Source: JAJZRJ01 sp040757055 (GTDB lineage Bacteria; Desulfobacterota; Desulfobulbia; Desulfobulbales; Desulfurivibrionaceae). From it: a DNA stretch of 38,687 nucleotides. Positions 1 through 8,052 of the stretch are shown here, one piece after another. Under the pieces are notes generated by a model. That model saw only the letters and a program-made list of their open reading frames with translations. It had not been told where the DNA came from and did not search any database. The position numbers and the translations under genes were made by a program. Numbering within the stretch: the first letter of the stretch is position 1; every line of letters starts with the position of its first letter. Where the stretch lies: assembly GCA_040757055.1 (NCBI GenBank), contig JBFLXY010000016.1:1-38687 (forward strand), read 5' to 3'.

Positions 1-36
1 TGTAAGCGCGCACGCAAAATAAGAAAATTTTGCAAG
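1..36 (+). repeat. Left terminal inverted repeat (Mu attR-like end, site 1)
   Basis: The first 36 bases pair, without any offset, with the reverse complement of the last 36 bases of the window. About 22 of 36 positions match, including the block AGAAAATT at 22-29, which falls at the same distance from the right end. The end opens with TGT, as Mu-family ends do (5'-TG). In the orientation of phage Mu this is the right end, since it lies beyond the tail genes and the DNA-modification gene. No flanking host sequence or target duplication is present. Confidence 0.75.
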
Positions 37-40
37 TAAA

Positions 41-52
41 CGCAGAAAAATT
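41..52 (+). repeat. Second transposase-site-like repeat, left end
   Basis: The sequence cgcagaaaaatt repeats the core of the terminal site (AAGAAAATT at 21-29) 22 bases further in and in the same orientation. It also resembles the two inner sites at the right end, read on the minus strand (CTCAGAAAATT and CTCAGAAAGATT). Mu ends carry several such MuA binding sites. Assignment here is by similarity and position only. Confidence 0.5.
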
Positions 53-78
53 CTAATCCGACCGCGCGGGTTTTTGCA

Positions 79-843
79 TCAATAATTTGCCACCAGCAGC
101 TCGGTGTGCTCCTTCCCCCTCGCCTTGCCATTTCGGCTCATCGAATAGCGCAACTGCACCTCCTCAATCTTAAACCGCCTGAATATCTCGCGCACCTCCG
201 GCGTGTCGTTGATCGTCATCAGGAAGCGCCCCTGGGTGTTGCTGAGGGTCGCCGCCAGGTCGTGGAAGTCTTGTTCCCCAAAATCATGCCGGTACCCCGG
301 TATCTGCCAGTACGGCGGATCGAGGAAATAGAACGTGTGCGGTCGGTCGTATTTGGGGATCAGCTTACGGAAGTCCAATCGCTCGATCGTCACCTGGGCC
401 AACCGCACCCAGGCGTCGTGGATGGATTGCTCCAAGTTGAAAAGGTTGAGTCTCGGCGGCCCTGAGGTTGAGGTACCGAAGGTCTGGCCGGTCACCTTGC
501 CCCCGAAGCAATTCTTTTGCAGGCAAAAATACCTCACCGCCCGCTGCACGTCGGTGAGGGTGTCCGGCGCTACCCGCGTCAGCCGGTCGAATTCGTCACG
601 GCTGACCAGGCAGTACTCGAACTGCCGGCGGAACTCCAACGGGTGGTGTTTGATGACCCGATAAAATGTGACCAGTTCCTGGTCGAAGTCATTCAGCACC
701 TCCGATTTCGACGGCTCTTTCGAGAAAAGCACCGTGGCGCTGCCGGCGAATACCTCCACATAGCAGCCGTGCGGGGTGATTTTCTCGATGATGCGCCTGG
801 CGAGTCTGGTTTTGCCTCCAAAATACGGTATCAGTGAGCCCAT
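79..843 (-). CDS. dam: D12-class DNA N6-adenine methyltransferase at the mom position
   Basis: This 254-residue protein transfers a methyl group from S-adenosylmethionine to adenine in DNA. The D12 class signature is visible: PYFGGK at residues 6-11, the AdoMet-binding motif I VEVFAGSATVLF at 29-40, and the catalytic motif IV DPPY at 175-178. The target sequence cannot be read from the protein; GATC is only one possibility for this class. The start is an ATG with AAGGGG five bases upstream. It lies at the extreme end of the element beyond the tail operon, where phage Mu carries the mom DNA-modification gene. A role in protecting phage DNA from restriction is therefore inferred. A structured 159-base leader separates it from the preceding gene. 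It could also act as an orphan epigenetic methylase. Confidence 0.9.
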   Translation of the reverse strand: MGSLIPYFGGKTRLARRIIEKITPHGCYVEVFAGSATVLFSKEPSKSEVLNDFDQELVTFYRVIKHHPLEFRRQFEYCLVSRDEFDRLTRVAPDTLTDVQRAVRYFCLQKNCFGGKVTGQTFGTSTSGPPRLNLFNLEQSIHDAWVRLAQVTIERLDFRKLIPKYDRPHTFYFLDPPYWQIPGYRHDFGEQDFHDLAATLSNTQGRFLMTINDTPEVREIFRRFKIEEVQLRYSMSRNGKARGKEHTELLVANY

Positions 844-854
844 ATTGCCCCTTG

Positions 855-915
855 TGCTTTGGCAGAGCGTCTGCTAGGTTCTCGGCTGCGTGACCTACGC
901 ACCGGGACCAAAGCA
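855..915. ncRNA. Candidate three-way-junction RNA leader upstream of dam
   Basis: Three nested or adjacent stems fit in 61 bases. The outer stem is TGCTTTGG (855-862) with CCAAAGCA (908-915). A first hairpin is GCAGA-GCG-TCTGC (862-874). A second arm is 880-885 with 902-907, enclosing TGCGT-GACCT-ACGCA (887-901). Together they make a closed three-way junction. One pair in the second arm is G-U if the plus strand is transcribed and a C-A mismatch on the minus strand. On the minus strand the structure ends directly beside the AAGGGG ribosome site of the methyltransferase gene. Function is unknown; a cis-regulatory leader is inferred. Confidence 0.4.
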
Positions 916-933
916 GGTGAACCCTGTGAACCT

Positions 934-957
934 CCAGCCGAGTTGGCGCTCGGGTGG
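934..957. promoter_or_regulatory. Hairpin in the dam leader
   Basis: CCGAG-TTGGCG-CTCGG (938-953), extended by CCA/TGG across a one-base internal loop. It lies between the hairpin near the end of the tail operon and the three-way junction. It adds to the impression that the whole 844-1002 interval is a structured RNA. Confidence 0.3.
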
Positions 958-964
958 ATGGTTT

Positions 965-986
965 GGGGGGAGGGCAAACTCCCCCC
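965..986 (-). terminator. Possible terminator after the tail operon
   Basis: GGGGGGAG and CTCCCCCC (8-base arms, 6-base loop) lie 17 bases beyond the stop codon of the last tail-side gene. On the minus strand the stem is followed by AAACC rather than a T run. It is therefore a weak or factor-assisted terminator at best, or part of the structured leader of the methyltransferase gene. Confidence 0.3.
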
Positions 987-1002
987 GTCCCGACCTCAGT
1001 TA

Positions 1003-1320
1003 TCAGGCCATTCCATTCTCTGTGCTCCTCTTTCTCTGCTCCGCCAGCCACGCCTTATAGCAGTGATTCGGCTCGATCCGGTCGAGGAACCACACCACCG
1101 CGCCCCAGCGCCAGGTGTGGCGGTTAGCCCATGCCCTGGCGCTGATGGTCGTGTCCTCGTCGCCACCGAGCACCACGTTACCGAGCTGATCGTAGCTCAC
1201 GGCCATGCTCCAGGCCCGGCGGCTGCCGGTGATGATAGCCACCAGCATCTGCACCGAGGCAATCAGGTGGCAGAGCTGGCAGAGCAGCCAGAGGCCCAGG
1301 AGGAGCGCCCGGCGCCTCAT
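1003..1320 (-). CDS. Small membrane-anchored phage protein, unknown function
   Basis: This 105-residue protein begins MRRRALLLGLWLLCQLCHL, a basic start followed by a hydrophobic segment (about residues 4-32) that should act as a membrane anchor or signal. The rest is soluble, with a region resembling a conserved small phage protein: LGGDEDTTISARA, then W.AVVWFLDRIEPNHC. The start codon overlaps the stop of the upstream gene by four bases (ATGA), so it is translated with the tail genes. It is the last gene of the late operon. I recognise the pattern as recurrent in tailed phages but know of no function. Confidence 0.75.
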   Translation of the reverse strand: MRRRALLLGLWLLCQLCHLIASVQMLVAIITGSRRAWSMAVSYDQLGNVVLGGDEDTTISARAWANRHTWRWGAVVWFLDRIEPNHCYKAWLAEQRKRSTENGMA

Positions 1321-1913
1321 ACCGGCCAGCCGGTGGTGATGTCGTAAGCGGCCACGCCCTCGACCGTGGACAGGGCGTCGAGCGCGGCCGAATGAGCCCG
1401 TTCGGCGCTGAAACATGCCTGCACGTGGGCGCCCACCGCATTGGCGATGGCAGTGATGGTGGCTGCATCGATCTGCACCCAGCCGGTCGCGGTCTTCCAA
1501 TCGACCAACGCCGCCGGGTTCATGTCGCTGAACAGCTTGGCCCCGGCGATCATCGCCTGGGATTCCCGGTCGGTGGCTACCTGCGATCCACCCACCGTGA
1601 CCCCACCGGTCTCGATCTGGTATCGATATGCGGCCAGCTCGCCCTTGCGGGTGGCTACCACGTCCTCCAGGGGGAGCGGGATATGCTCCGCCGCCTCGGT
1701 GACGGTACCGGCCACGTTGTCGATGGTGTAGGTGGTCGCGCCGGCCCGGTGGTATGCCGGCACCTGGGTGGCATGCACAAAATCATAGATACCAGCAGCG
1801 TGGCGCTCGGCCGGGGTGAGTAGGCTGACGTGGGGGATGGTGACCCCTTCCCACTCGACGTTGTCCTCGTTGCTGACCTTGATCAACTGGCCGTCTTTGA
1901 CGTATGCGAACAT
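1317..1913 (-). CDS. DUF4376-type tail fibre-associated protein
   Basis: A 198-residue protein preceded by a very strong ribosome site (AGGAGG six bases before ATG). The C-terminal half, starting about residue 88 (RKGELAAYRYQIETGG), matches the style of DUF4376 domains. These are commonly found in proteins encoded next to tail fibre genes. The N-terminal part (MFAYVKDGQLIKVS) resembles the start of tail fibre accessory proteins. It lies directly after the large fibre gene and overlaps the next gene by four bases. A role in fibre assembly or as a short fibre component is inferred from position. Confidence 0.7.
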   Translation of the reverse strand: MFAYVKDGQLIKVSNEDNVEWEGVTIPHVSLLTPAERHAAGIYDFVHATQVPAYHRAGATTYTIDNVAGTVTEAAEHIPLPLEDVVATRKGELAAYRYQIETGGVTVGGSQVATDRESQAMIAGAKLFSDMNPAALVDWKTATGWVQIDAATITAIANAVGAHVQACFSAERAHSAALDALSTVEGVAAYDITTGWPV

Positions 1914-1925
1914 GGGTTCCTCCTG

Positions 1926-4127
1926 TTATTTGGCGTTGGCGTATTTGAGGGGGGCGGCGGCAATGGCCACGTAGATGTATGTGCCGCCGCTGGCGTTCAC
2001 GCCGGCTCCGGTGTCCCGTATCTTGCTGCCGTTGGACACGAGATCGAGCGCGTTGGCACTCAACAGCGTCTCCGCGTTGGCGGTGTCCATCTCCAGCGTC
2101 GAGTTCGTGACGTTGTAGCCGGGTCGGCGCTCATCAAGCACCAGCCAGCTGTTGCCGGCAATATCCGTCCTTTTTATCAGCTCAGCGGATGGACACCCCC
2201 CGGCATAGACAAACGGCCCATCGGCGGCACCGATACCGGTGTGCTTGCCCATCTTGATGCATCCCGACGTCTCGGCGATGGCTATCACTCGGTACGTGCC
2301 GCTCGGCAGCGACGCGGCGAGGATCACGTTGGTGGTGTCCACTGTGATTTTCGGGCCGTCCGCCGCCGCCGCCGTACTATTGAGCAGCAGGTACTGATTC
2401 GCCGCCAGCTCCGGGTGCCAGACGGGCCAGTCGCCTGTGGTATTGACGATCTTGCCGATGGCCATGAGGCGGTTGGTGCCAAGTCCATGGGCGACGTTGG
2501 TGGGGGTACCGTTAACGTGCGCCACTTCTGTGGTGAATACGCCGTAGGCAGCGCCAACCCGAAGGGCGTAGCCAACGTAGTTGTCGGCCGCGGTGGGGGC
2601 GGTGAACGCTGTTTTGCCTGCTTGACTGTCGCTGGAAAGCATGTTGGGGAGATCATCGGAGAATCGCCACTTCCAGCTCTGGGTGTTGCTGCGGTCCTTG
2701 AATATCTCGATGTAGCTGGCCCATGGCCGGGCGGCGGCCAGGGTTGTCTCGATGGACGAGCCGGGCGCCGTGATAGCGGCAAAGACGTTCTGTGCCCGCT
2801 GGGCTGGGCGGAGGAGATTGGCGGCACAAGGTGACTTAAACCCTGCGGGCGGGGGGTAGGTGAATGGCCGCTGGCCGAAGTTGAGATCAACGATAGAGCC
2901 ATCATACCCAGACACCGCCGGTACGTATGTGCCGGCCGGTAACGCTATCGTCCCCTGAGAAACCCCATTTTTCTGGAACTCGATCATCAGAGAGATGAGA
3001 TCCAGCGCAACGCCAATCACGGCGCCGGAGGTGAACGCAGCGCCATAAGGGGAGGCGACGTTGGCCACGGTTTTTGTCCCGTCCGCGCGATACCCAATAG
3101 ATGTGGGTAGGGAGGGGCCGAAATAGCTGCCAGATGTGTTGTTTTCTCCGCTTGCGGCCATGAGGCCGATTATGGGGTGAGTCGGGCCAGCCGTGACAAT
3201 CGTGGCCTCCCAGTACAGCCGCCCCGCGCTGGTGGGCATACTGCCCCTGCTGTGCGACGCGGTGGCCCCGGTTCCCGAGGCGGTGAAGCGAAGGTTTCCC
3301 GTGGCCCACGCGGGAGTGACCACGTCATAGTTGTCAGCATCCAGCGGATTCAACACACAGTGGTTGTTCGTCGGCGTGTCGGCGGTCTGGTTGGCCGCCA
3401 CGATGCCGCCGTAGGTGGTCCAATGGTTGCCGTTTCCGGAGGTGTCCTTGCCGAGCTGGGCGGCATCCAGGAATTCGAGATAGCAGCCGTTGGTGCCGAA
3501 GCTGCCCTTGTACTTCTTGGGTATCCACTGGCCAGTGAGCGGGCAGTAATAACCGGTGGCGGAAGGCTCCACCGCCAGACCGCCGATGAAATTGACCTCA
3601 GAGAGATAGTGATCCGGCCTGCCCATTGTCGCGCTGCTGACTTGCCCCATCGTGTGGGTCTTGGCCGAGCTGTTGATGTTGTAGCACTCAAAGTTCAGGG
3701 TCGGGTAGACCGCCGCCGTGCTGAATAACTGCCGCACGTTGTTGATATACACACGGATGCGTTCGCTGGCCGTGGCCTGCGTGGAGTCGAAAATGATGTG
3801 GATGTGGTAGTGAGCGGCAACATCACGGAATACCGCGGCCGTTTCGCAGTTATAGGTGGTGGCGCCTGCTTCGACCGAATACTCATAGACCGCGAGATTG
3901 TCGTTGGCCAGGAAGTAGATGTTGCCATTGCCGCCAGCGTCACCCCACGCCGAGAAGATGTCCTGCACGGCTGACAACTTTGCCCGCTTGATCCATCCAC
4001 TCCATGTCCACTTCCTGCGGTCGCCGGAGACGGAGAGTGTGCGGGAGAGATATTGCGATAACGAGGAGTCCAGCAGCAGGCTGTTCCGTGCGTTGTAGCA
4101 CGCAGAGGTGCCGGCTAGTTTTTTCAT
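1926..4127 (-). CDS. Large tail fibre / receptor-binding protein with LamG-like and SPRY-like domains
   Basis: A 733-residue protein in the Mu fibre position. Residues about 20-230 look like a concanavalin/LamG-type beta sandwich (KWTWSGWIKRAK, DGNGNHW-like repeats). Residues about 295-430 resemble a SPRY/B30.2 fold (GRLYWEATIV, PIIGLMAASG, EFQKNGVSQG, IVDLNFGQRPF). The C-terminal third (from about ITAPGSSIETTLAAARPW) resembles a DUF7483-type module seen in tail proteins. It should lie at the tip of the tail and bind the host surface. It starts inside the end of the preceding gene (4-base overlap) with only a weak ribosome site, which suggests translational coupling. It is not homologous by eye to Mu gp49/S, so host-range exchange is likely. 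Confidence 0.8.
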   Translation of the reverse strand: MKKLAGTSACYNARNSLLLDSSLSQYLSRTLSVSGDRRKWTWSGWIKRAKLSAVQDIFSAWGDAGGNGNIYFLANDNLAVYEYSVEAGATTYNCETAAVFRDVAAHYHIHIIFDSTQATASERIRVYINNVRQLFSTAAVYPTLNFECYNINSSAKTHTMGQVSSATMGRPDHYLSEVNFIGGLAVEPSATGYYCPLTGQWIPKKYKGSFGTNGCYLEFLDAAQLGKDTSGNGNHWTTYGGIVAANQTADTPTNNHCVLNPLDADNYDVVTPAWATGNLRFTASGTGATASHSRGSMPTSAGRLYWEATIVTAGPTHPIIGLMAASGENNTSGSYFGPSLPTSIGYRADGTKTVANVASPYGAAFTSGAVIGVALDLISLMIEFQKNGVSQGTIALPAGTYVPAVSGYDGSIVDLNFGQRPFTYPPPAGFKSPCAANLLRPAQRAQNVFAAITAPGSSIETTLAAARPWASYIEIFKDRSNTQSWKWRFSDDLPNMLSSDSQAGKTAFTAPTAADNYVGYALRVGAAYGVFTTEVAHVNGTPTNVAHGLGTNRLMAIGKIVNTTGDWPVWHPELAANQYLLLNSTAAAADGPKITVDTTNVILAASLPSGTYRVIAIAETSGCIKMGKHTGIGAADGPFVYAGGCPSAELIKRTDIAGNSWLVLDERRPGYNVTNSTLEMDTANAETLLSANALDLVSNGSKIRDTGAGVNASGGTYIYVAIAAAPLKYANAK

Positions 4128-4732
4128 GCGTTCACCCCGGTGGGGTAGCCGATCAGTTCGCAGTTGGTGCCGTCGAGCCCCCGGAACAGGAGCCAGTCAG
4201 CCTCATTGGCCCCTGTTGACTGCGTATAGTTGAGCATGCCCTTGTAGCTCGATGCGAAGGACAACACCCGGCCGCCGGTGGCATCCTGGGCAACGCGCAG
4301 GGCAGCGTATCCGCCGGCTGGCAGGTTGGATATCCCGGCCAGTGTTCGGTTGCCGCCCAGGGTGATCTTGGCGTTGGGCTGGGTTGCCCAGTCCCAGGTG
4401 ATGGTGGCCTGATCGGTGAGAGTGCTCTCCGGATCTCCGGCAGCGATCAGTTGCAGCGCCTGGGCGAGAGGCACGGCGTCACTGTTACCCACCGCCTGCG
4501 CCACGCGGAAGACGTTGGAGGCGTTGCCGATGATGTTGGCCAGGTTGGCCAGCAGGGCGTCGATGAGCTGACCACTATCGGCCGGGGTGAGCACTACGCC
4601 GAATCCCTCCAGGATGCCGGCCAACTCCTCCTGCACGGCGTTCAACCAAGCATCCGTCACCACGGTGCCCTTCGTGTTGGTGGCCGGGTTGCCGGCACTG
4701 AACAAACCGCTTGGCGTTCCTATTCTTTGCAT
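4124..4732 (-). CDS. Tail fibre / tail-tip protein
   Basis: A 202-residue protein starting at an ATG with AGGAGG six bases upstream. An earlier in-frame start lacks a ribosome site and would overlap gp48 further. It contains VTDAWLNAVQEELAGILEGFGV near the start, a signature of phage fibre proteins that follow the baseplate genes, then a beta-rich C-terminal part (ITLGGNRTLAGISNLPAGGYAALRV). It lies between gp48 and the large fibre gene, so it probably connects the baseplate to the fibre or forms a short fibre. Confidence 0.75.
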   Translation of the reverse strand: MQRIGTPSGLFSAGNPATNTKGTVVTDAWLNAVQEELAGILEGFGVVLTPADSGQLIDALLANLANIIGNASNVFRVAQAVGNSDAVPLAQALQLIAAGDPESTLTDQATITWDWATQPNAKITLGGNRTLAGISNLPAGGYAALRVAQDATGGRVLSFASSYKGMLNYTQSTGANEADWLLFRGLDGTNCELIGYPTGVNA

Positions 4733-4742
4733 GTCACTCCTC

Positions 4743-5303
4743 CTATTCGATGTAGCTGAAGTAGACAAAGGTATGGGCAGGCTTCAGCTCCCTGAACAAC
4801 CCCTCCAGGTAGGTTTGCGAATCCCACCAGGTCAGCATTTCCCCGGCGGCCGACTCGCCCGCCCGGAACTCGTAAATCGGCTGGTTGTATATCTCCAGGC
4901 CCCACTGGTAGATGACCGTGTCATCAAATAACTCATCACCAGCCGCGCCCCACCCGGCCATGAACGGCAAAGGCTCCACGATCTCGACCACATAACCGAG
5001 CGTCTGCGCCAAGGCCGCGAAGTAGGGGATAGACAACCCACCCCGCTCCCTGATCTTCCGCACCACCTTCTCGCGCCGAAACTGCAACGGGTCATCCGCT
5101 CCCGGTGTCAGGCCAAGCACCCGCTCCCATCTCGTCAGCAACCCCTCGGTGGTATCCGGGAAGACCTCCGCAAGCAGGGTATCGGCGCTGGCCTGCGCCG
5201 TATCCAGGTGCTTGGCGTCCAGCGCCAGGTCGGCGGCATGGTCCCCGCTAAGCTCAACCGGGAAAAGCAGCCGCAGGGTATCGATGTTGGCCTTAGCTGA
5301 CAT
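4743..5303 (-). CDS. Baseplate protein, Mu gp48 family (DUF2313/YmfQ)
   Basis: This 186-residue protein has the DUF2313 layout: an N-terminal LRLLFP...D, a central EVFPDTTEGLLTRWERVLGL segment, then R...R..GGLSI.YF..LA and a tryptophan-containing C terminus ending FVYFSYIE. Family members join the baseplate wedge next to the gp47 protein. A good ribosome site (AGGGG) precedes the ATG, which overlaps the end of the baseplate J gene by 11 bases. Confidence 0.9.
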   Translation of the reverse strand: MSAKANIDTLRLLFPVELSGDHAADLALDAKHLDTAQASADTLLAEVFPDTTEGLLTRWERVLGLTPGADDPLQFRREKVVRKIRERGGLSIPYFAALAQTLGYVVEIVEPLPFMAGWGAAGDELFDDTVIYQWGLEIYNQPIYEFRAGESAAGEMLTWWDSQTYLEGLFRELKPAHTFVYFSYIE

Positions 5304-6063
5304 TGATTACCCCTGGCCGGAGCATTTCGCTGGATGCCGGCGAGACAGTAGCCGCCGGCACGGTGACCGCCGGGTTGGCCGCCCCGTTGTCGGTGGCGAT
5401 GGAGAGCAACTGCGGCAGGTACAACGGCTGCCCCGGCTCGAAGCCGGAGAGGTACGCTTCAATGTCGGCCGCCACTGCTGCCGCCATCGTGCTCCCCACG
5501 CCGGTGATGGTCACGGCCTGGCTGATGATGGTCGGTGCCAGCACCCGGACAAACCTGGCGCCCACCGGCCGGACATCTGCGATATAGGCCGACGCCTCGT
5601 CGATCAACGCCTGGGTCGGTATCTCCGAGCCGGTCGTGGTTTTATTGGCCACAATCACCACATCCACGCTCTCGCCGCCCTGGGCCAGCGGGAAGGCATA
5701 GGCGGCGGCCACGTCGTCAACTTCCTTGGCCCACTTCTCGTAGTCGTATTTGTTGCCCCCGGCCGGCGGGCGGCGGATGTAGTCCAATAACCGGGCCAGG
5801 TAGTCGGCATCGCTCTCGTTGGCCGTGCGCGGGATACCGCGTATCCAGGCGTGGTGCTCCAACGCCTCGGTTTCGGCGGTGTCCGGAAATGCCTGGCGGC
5901 TGATCCACTCCTGGTATTTATAGAGCCCCCACAGCGCCGAGGCGTAGCCGGCGGCCTTCATGTAGGCCAGGCTGCCTTGGGAAACATCCACGCCGGGGAA
6001 GACATTCCGGAAGTCCACCAGGATGCCGTTCAGTATCTCGTCGAAAGACCTTTCAAAGGCCAT
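5293..6063 (-). CDS. Baseplate J-like wedge protein, Mu gp47
   Basis: A 256-residue baseplate wedge protein of the gpJ/gp47 family. Typical features are the start FDEIL.GILVDFRNVFPGVDVSQGS, the central TAETEALEHHAWIRGIPR (related to baseplate J conserved segments) and V..G.ARFVRVLAP. It is about 100 residues shorter than Mu gp47. The ATG at 6063 shares one base with the gp46 stop (TGATG) and has AGGTGG upstream, so it is preferred over a GTG one codon earlier. Confidence 0.92.
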   Translation of the reverse strand: MAFERSFDEILNGILVDFRNVFPGVDVSQGSLAYMKAAGYASALWGLYKYQEWISRQAFPDTAETEALEHHAWIRGIPRTANESDADYLARLLDYIRRPPAGGNKYDYEKWAKEVDDVAAAYAFPLAQGGESVDVVIVANKTTTGSEIPTQALIDEASAYIADVRPVGARFVRVLAPTIISQAVTITGVGSTMAAAVAADIEAYLSGFEPGQPLYLPQLLSIATDNGAANPAVTVPAATVSPASSEMLRPGVINVS

Positions 6064-6446
6064 CACACCACCTCTTTGAATGTCGTAAAGGTCACCGTGC
6101 GGCCATCTGCCTGCACGGCCTCGATCAGTACCTTCAGGCGGTTCAAGTTTTGTCTCCGGTCTCGCTCCACAAAGACCTCCACCGACTTGGCCCGGCCGGT
6201 ATCAACCAGCCATCGCAGCGCATCCAGGTAATCCTGGCGGATCAGCGCTGCCGTGGTCTCGGTATTCTTCAACCGCCCCCGGCGCCGTAGGCCGAAGTCT
6301 GGCCGATGAAAGAACGTGCCCCTCTCGACGGCCAGGCTGAGGTAGATGTTGTTGCCAATGTCGCCCACCTCGTCGAAGCTCATCTGGCCAACCGGCTCCG
6401 GCGCCCCTGCCGAACTGTTCGATGGTATGGTGATTGCGAAGTCCAT
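6063..6446 (-). CDS. Baseplate protein gp46
   Basis: A 127-residue member of the phage GP46 family, related to the gpW/gp25-like baseplate wedge proteins. The conserved stretch NIYLSLAVERGTFFHRPDFGLR and the late RR..L..L.VLIEAVQADG fit the family. Its ATG is preceded by AGGGG and shares one base with the spike gene stop codon (TAATG), so the two are translationally coupled. Confidence 0.9.
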   Translation of the reverse strand: MDFAITIPSNSSAGAPEPVGQMSFDEVGDIGNNIYLSLAVERGTFFHRPDFGLRRRGRLKNTETTAALIRQDYLDALRWLVDTGRAKSVEVFVERDRRQNLNRLKVLIEAVQADGRTVTFTTFKEVV

Positions 6447-6982
6447 TACATCCCCTGGTTCGGCGCGCCGGTCGGGCCACCGTTATCGTTTTCCGGGTGC
6501 GTATGCCCATTGTAGACGTTGCGCATGTCGCTCATGGTCCGGCCACTGCTGTCGCAACGGTCCTTGATCTCGCCGGTCACCTCAAGCAACGGCGTTTCCA
6601 TCCTCACCTTGGTGGCGGCCACGACCCGCACCACGGGGCAGGTGATCTTGGTCTCCACCCCCACGTCGGCGGTCAGTTTGTCACATCCATATATATGGAC
6701 CTCCTTGCCGCGCTTCAGCTTGACCACCTGGCCCTGGTCGTCATAAAGCGCGACCTCGCCCTCCTCAAGCGCAATGCGGTACCGGCGGTCGTCGCTGCCG
6801 ACCAGGATGATGTGGTTCCTGACGCTGTCGTCGAGGATGCCCTCGGCCCCTGGCTTGGGCCGCGAGGTGTAGCCGTAGTGCTGGAAGTATTCCCGGTCGG
6901 TGAACTCCTCGCCCACTCGGCCGGTGGCGCTGAACCGCTTGATCACTCCCTCGACCACGGACTTGATGATAACCCTGACCAT
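6446..6982 (-). CDS. Tail spike / baseplate assembly protein V, Mu gp45
   Basis: A 178-residue central spike protein that tips the tail tube and pierces the outer membrane. An OB-like N-terminal domain (about 10-90) is followed by beta-helical repeats (about 92-140). A C-terminal tip carries the H-x-H motif NGHTHPEND (H160, H162) and PNQ. In Mu gp45 and P2 gpV the same motif binds an iron ion at the spike apex. The start shares one base with the stop of the hub gene. Confidence 0.93.
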   Translation of the reverse strand: MVRVIIKSVVEGVIKRFSATGRVGEEFTDREYFQHYGYTSRPKPGAEGILDDSVRNHIILVGSDDRRYRIALEEGEVALYDDQGQVVKLKRGKEVHIYGCDKLTADVGVETKITCPVVRVVAATKVRMETPLLEVTGEIKDRCDSSGRTMSDMRNVYNGHTHPENDNGGPTGAPNQGM

Positions 6983-8052
6983 TATTGCACCAGCCCCGGC
7001 GGCCCGAGCTTCAGGCTGGTGGTGGTGCCACTCTGCCTGGACCGCTCCATGGTTCGCCCGTAGATGAGGTAGACGCCGTCGATGCCCAACACCTCGTCAC
7101 GCACCCGGCACAGCTCGTTGATCTGCCAGTTGTTGCTGTTCTGGCTATGCCCCTGCACCTGGTAGCGGAGCTGATACCCCTGGTGCCGCTGCTGTTCCTT
7201 GAGGAATCTGGCGTGCAAGGCCGGGCTCTGCGAGTCGTTGTTATCCTTGGTCACGAACGGCTTATAGAATGGGAACTCCTTATCTTCGGCCGTGGCCTTG
7301 GTGTGTATCTGCGTGGCGTCCATGCCGTGGTCTTCCTGCCCCTGCTGCTGGCCAATCACCGTAATCTTGGAATACCGCTTGGAGATGTCGTCGATCTCCT
7401 CGCCCTCCAGCACGTTGTTGCCCTCGCCGGCCAGGGTGCAGATAAGGCTGTAGACGGGCTCGCCCTTGGCCTTCGGCCGCCCGAAAACAAAGGTGCCATC
7501 AGGCAGGAGGAAGAACATCAACCCCCGGCTGGCCGCGTAGTTCCGCAGCACCTCGAAGACGGTCATGCCCGGCTCGATCTGGGAGAGCTTCTGCGGCGTG
7601 TCCAGATAGCCGATCAACGGTTGGTCGGTCGCCTTCTTCTTGCCCTTCAGCTTGCCAACGATGTTTTCCTGGTAGACGATCTTCTTGCGATTGATGAACG
7701 GCACGGTCTTGAGCAGCATCTCCGCCAGGGCCGAGAGCTGCATACCCTGCACCGTGACGAACTGCTCGCAGTAGGAGTCAACCAATAAACCCATCAGGTC
7801 GCGGCCCTCCACCCGCAGGGTGAGCCCGGCTTTGCTGTACTTGCGGGAGACCTTATCGATAACGCCGGTCAGCTCCTGTTTGTTATTCACCCACAGCTCG
7901 CACTTCTGGCCCCGCTTGATCTCCACCTCCGGGTTTGCCAGCTCCAGCGAAAAAGCATCGTCGGCCGTGTAGATGTCCGCCTCGATGGTGTACTCCAGGA
8001 ACCGCTCGATGCGTTGCCCGTCAATCTGCAAGACCACGGTATCAGTCGGCAT
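6982..8052 (-). CDS. P: Baseplate hub protein gpP (phage late control D family)
   Basis: A 356-residue baseplate hub protein equivalent to Mu gp44/P and P2 gpD. The N terminus (VVLQIDGQRIERF) and the ELWVNNKQELTGVIDKVSR...LRVEGRDLMGLLVDS segment are typical. The start chosen is MPTDTVV, because the longer open frame upstream runs back into the coding sequence of gpN and has low-quality composition. It overlaps the end of gpN by 11 bases. It forms the ring to which the central spike attaches. Confidence 0.92.
   Translation of the reverse strand: MPTDTVVLQIDGQRIERFLEYTIEADIYTADDAFSLELANPEVEIKRGQKCELWVNNKQELTGVIDKVSRKYSKAGLTLRVEGRDLMGLLVDSYCEQFVTVQGMQLSALAEMLLKTVPFINRKKIVYQENIVGKLKGKKKATDQPLIGYLDTPQKLSQIEPGMTVFEVLRNYAASRGLMFFLLPDGTFVFGRPKAKGEPVYSLICTLAGEGNNVLEGEEIDDISKRYSKITVIGQQQGQEDHGMDATQIHTKATAEDKEFPFYKPFVTKDNNDSQSPALHARFLKEQQRHQGYQLRYQVQGHSQNSNNWQINELCRVRDEVLGIDGVYLIYGRTMERSRQSGTTTSLKLGPPGLVQ

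Noticed and set aside
855..915. A tRNA gene in the dam leader
   Set aside because: The fold has a three-way junction and lacks a T-loop, anticodon arm and CCA-like end.
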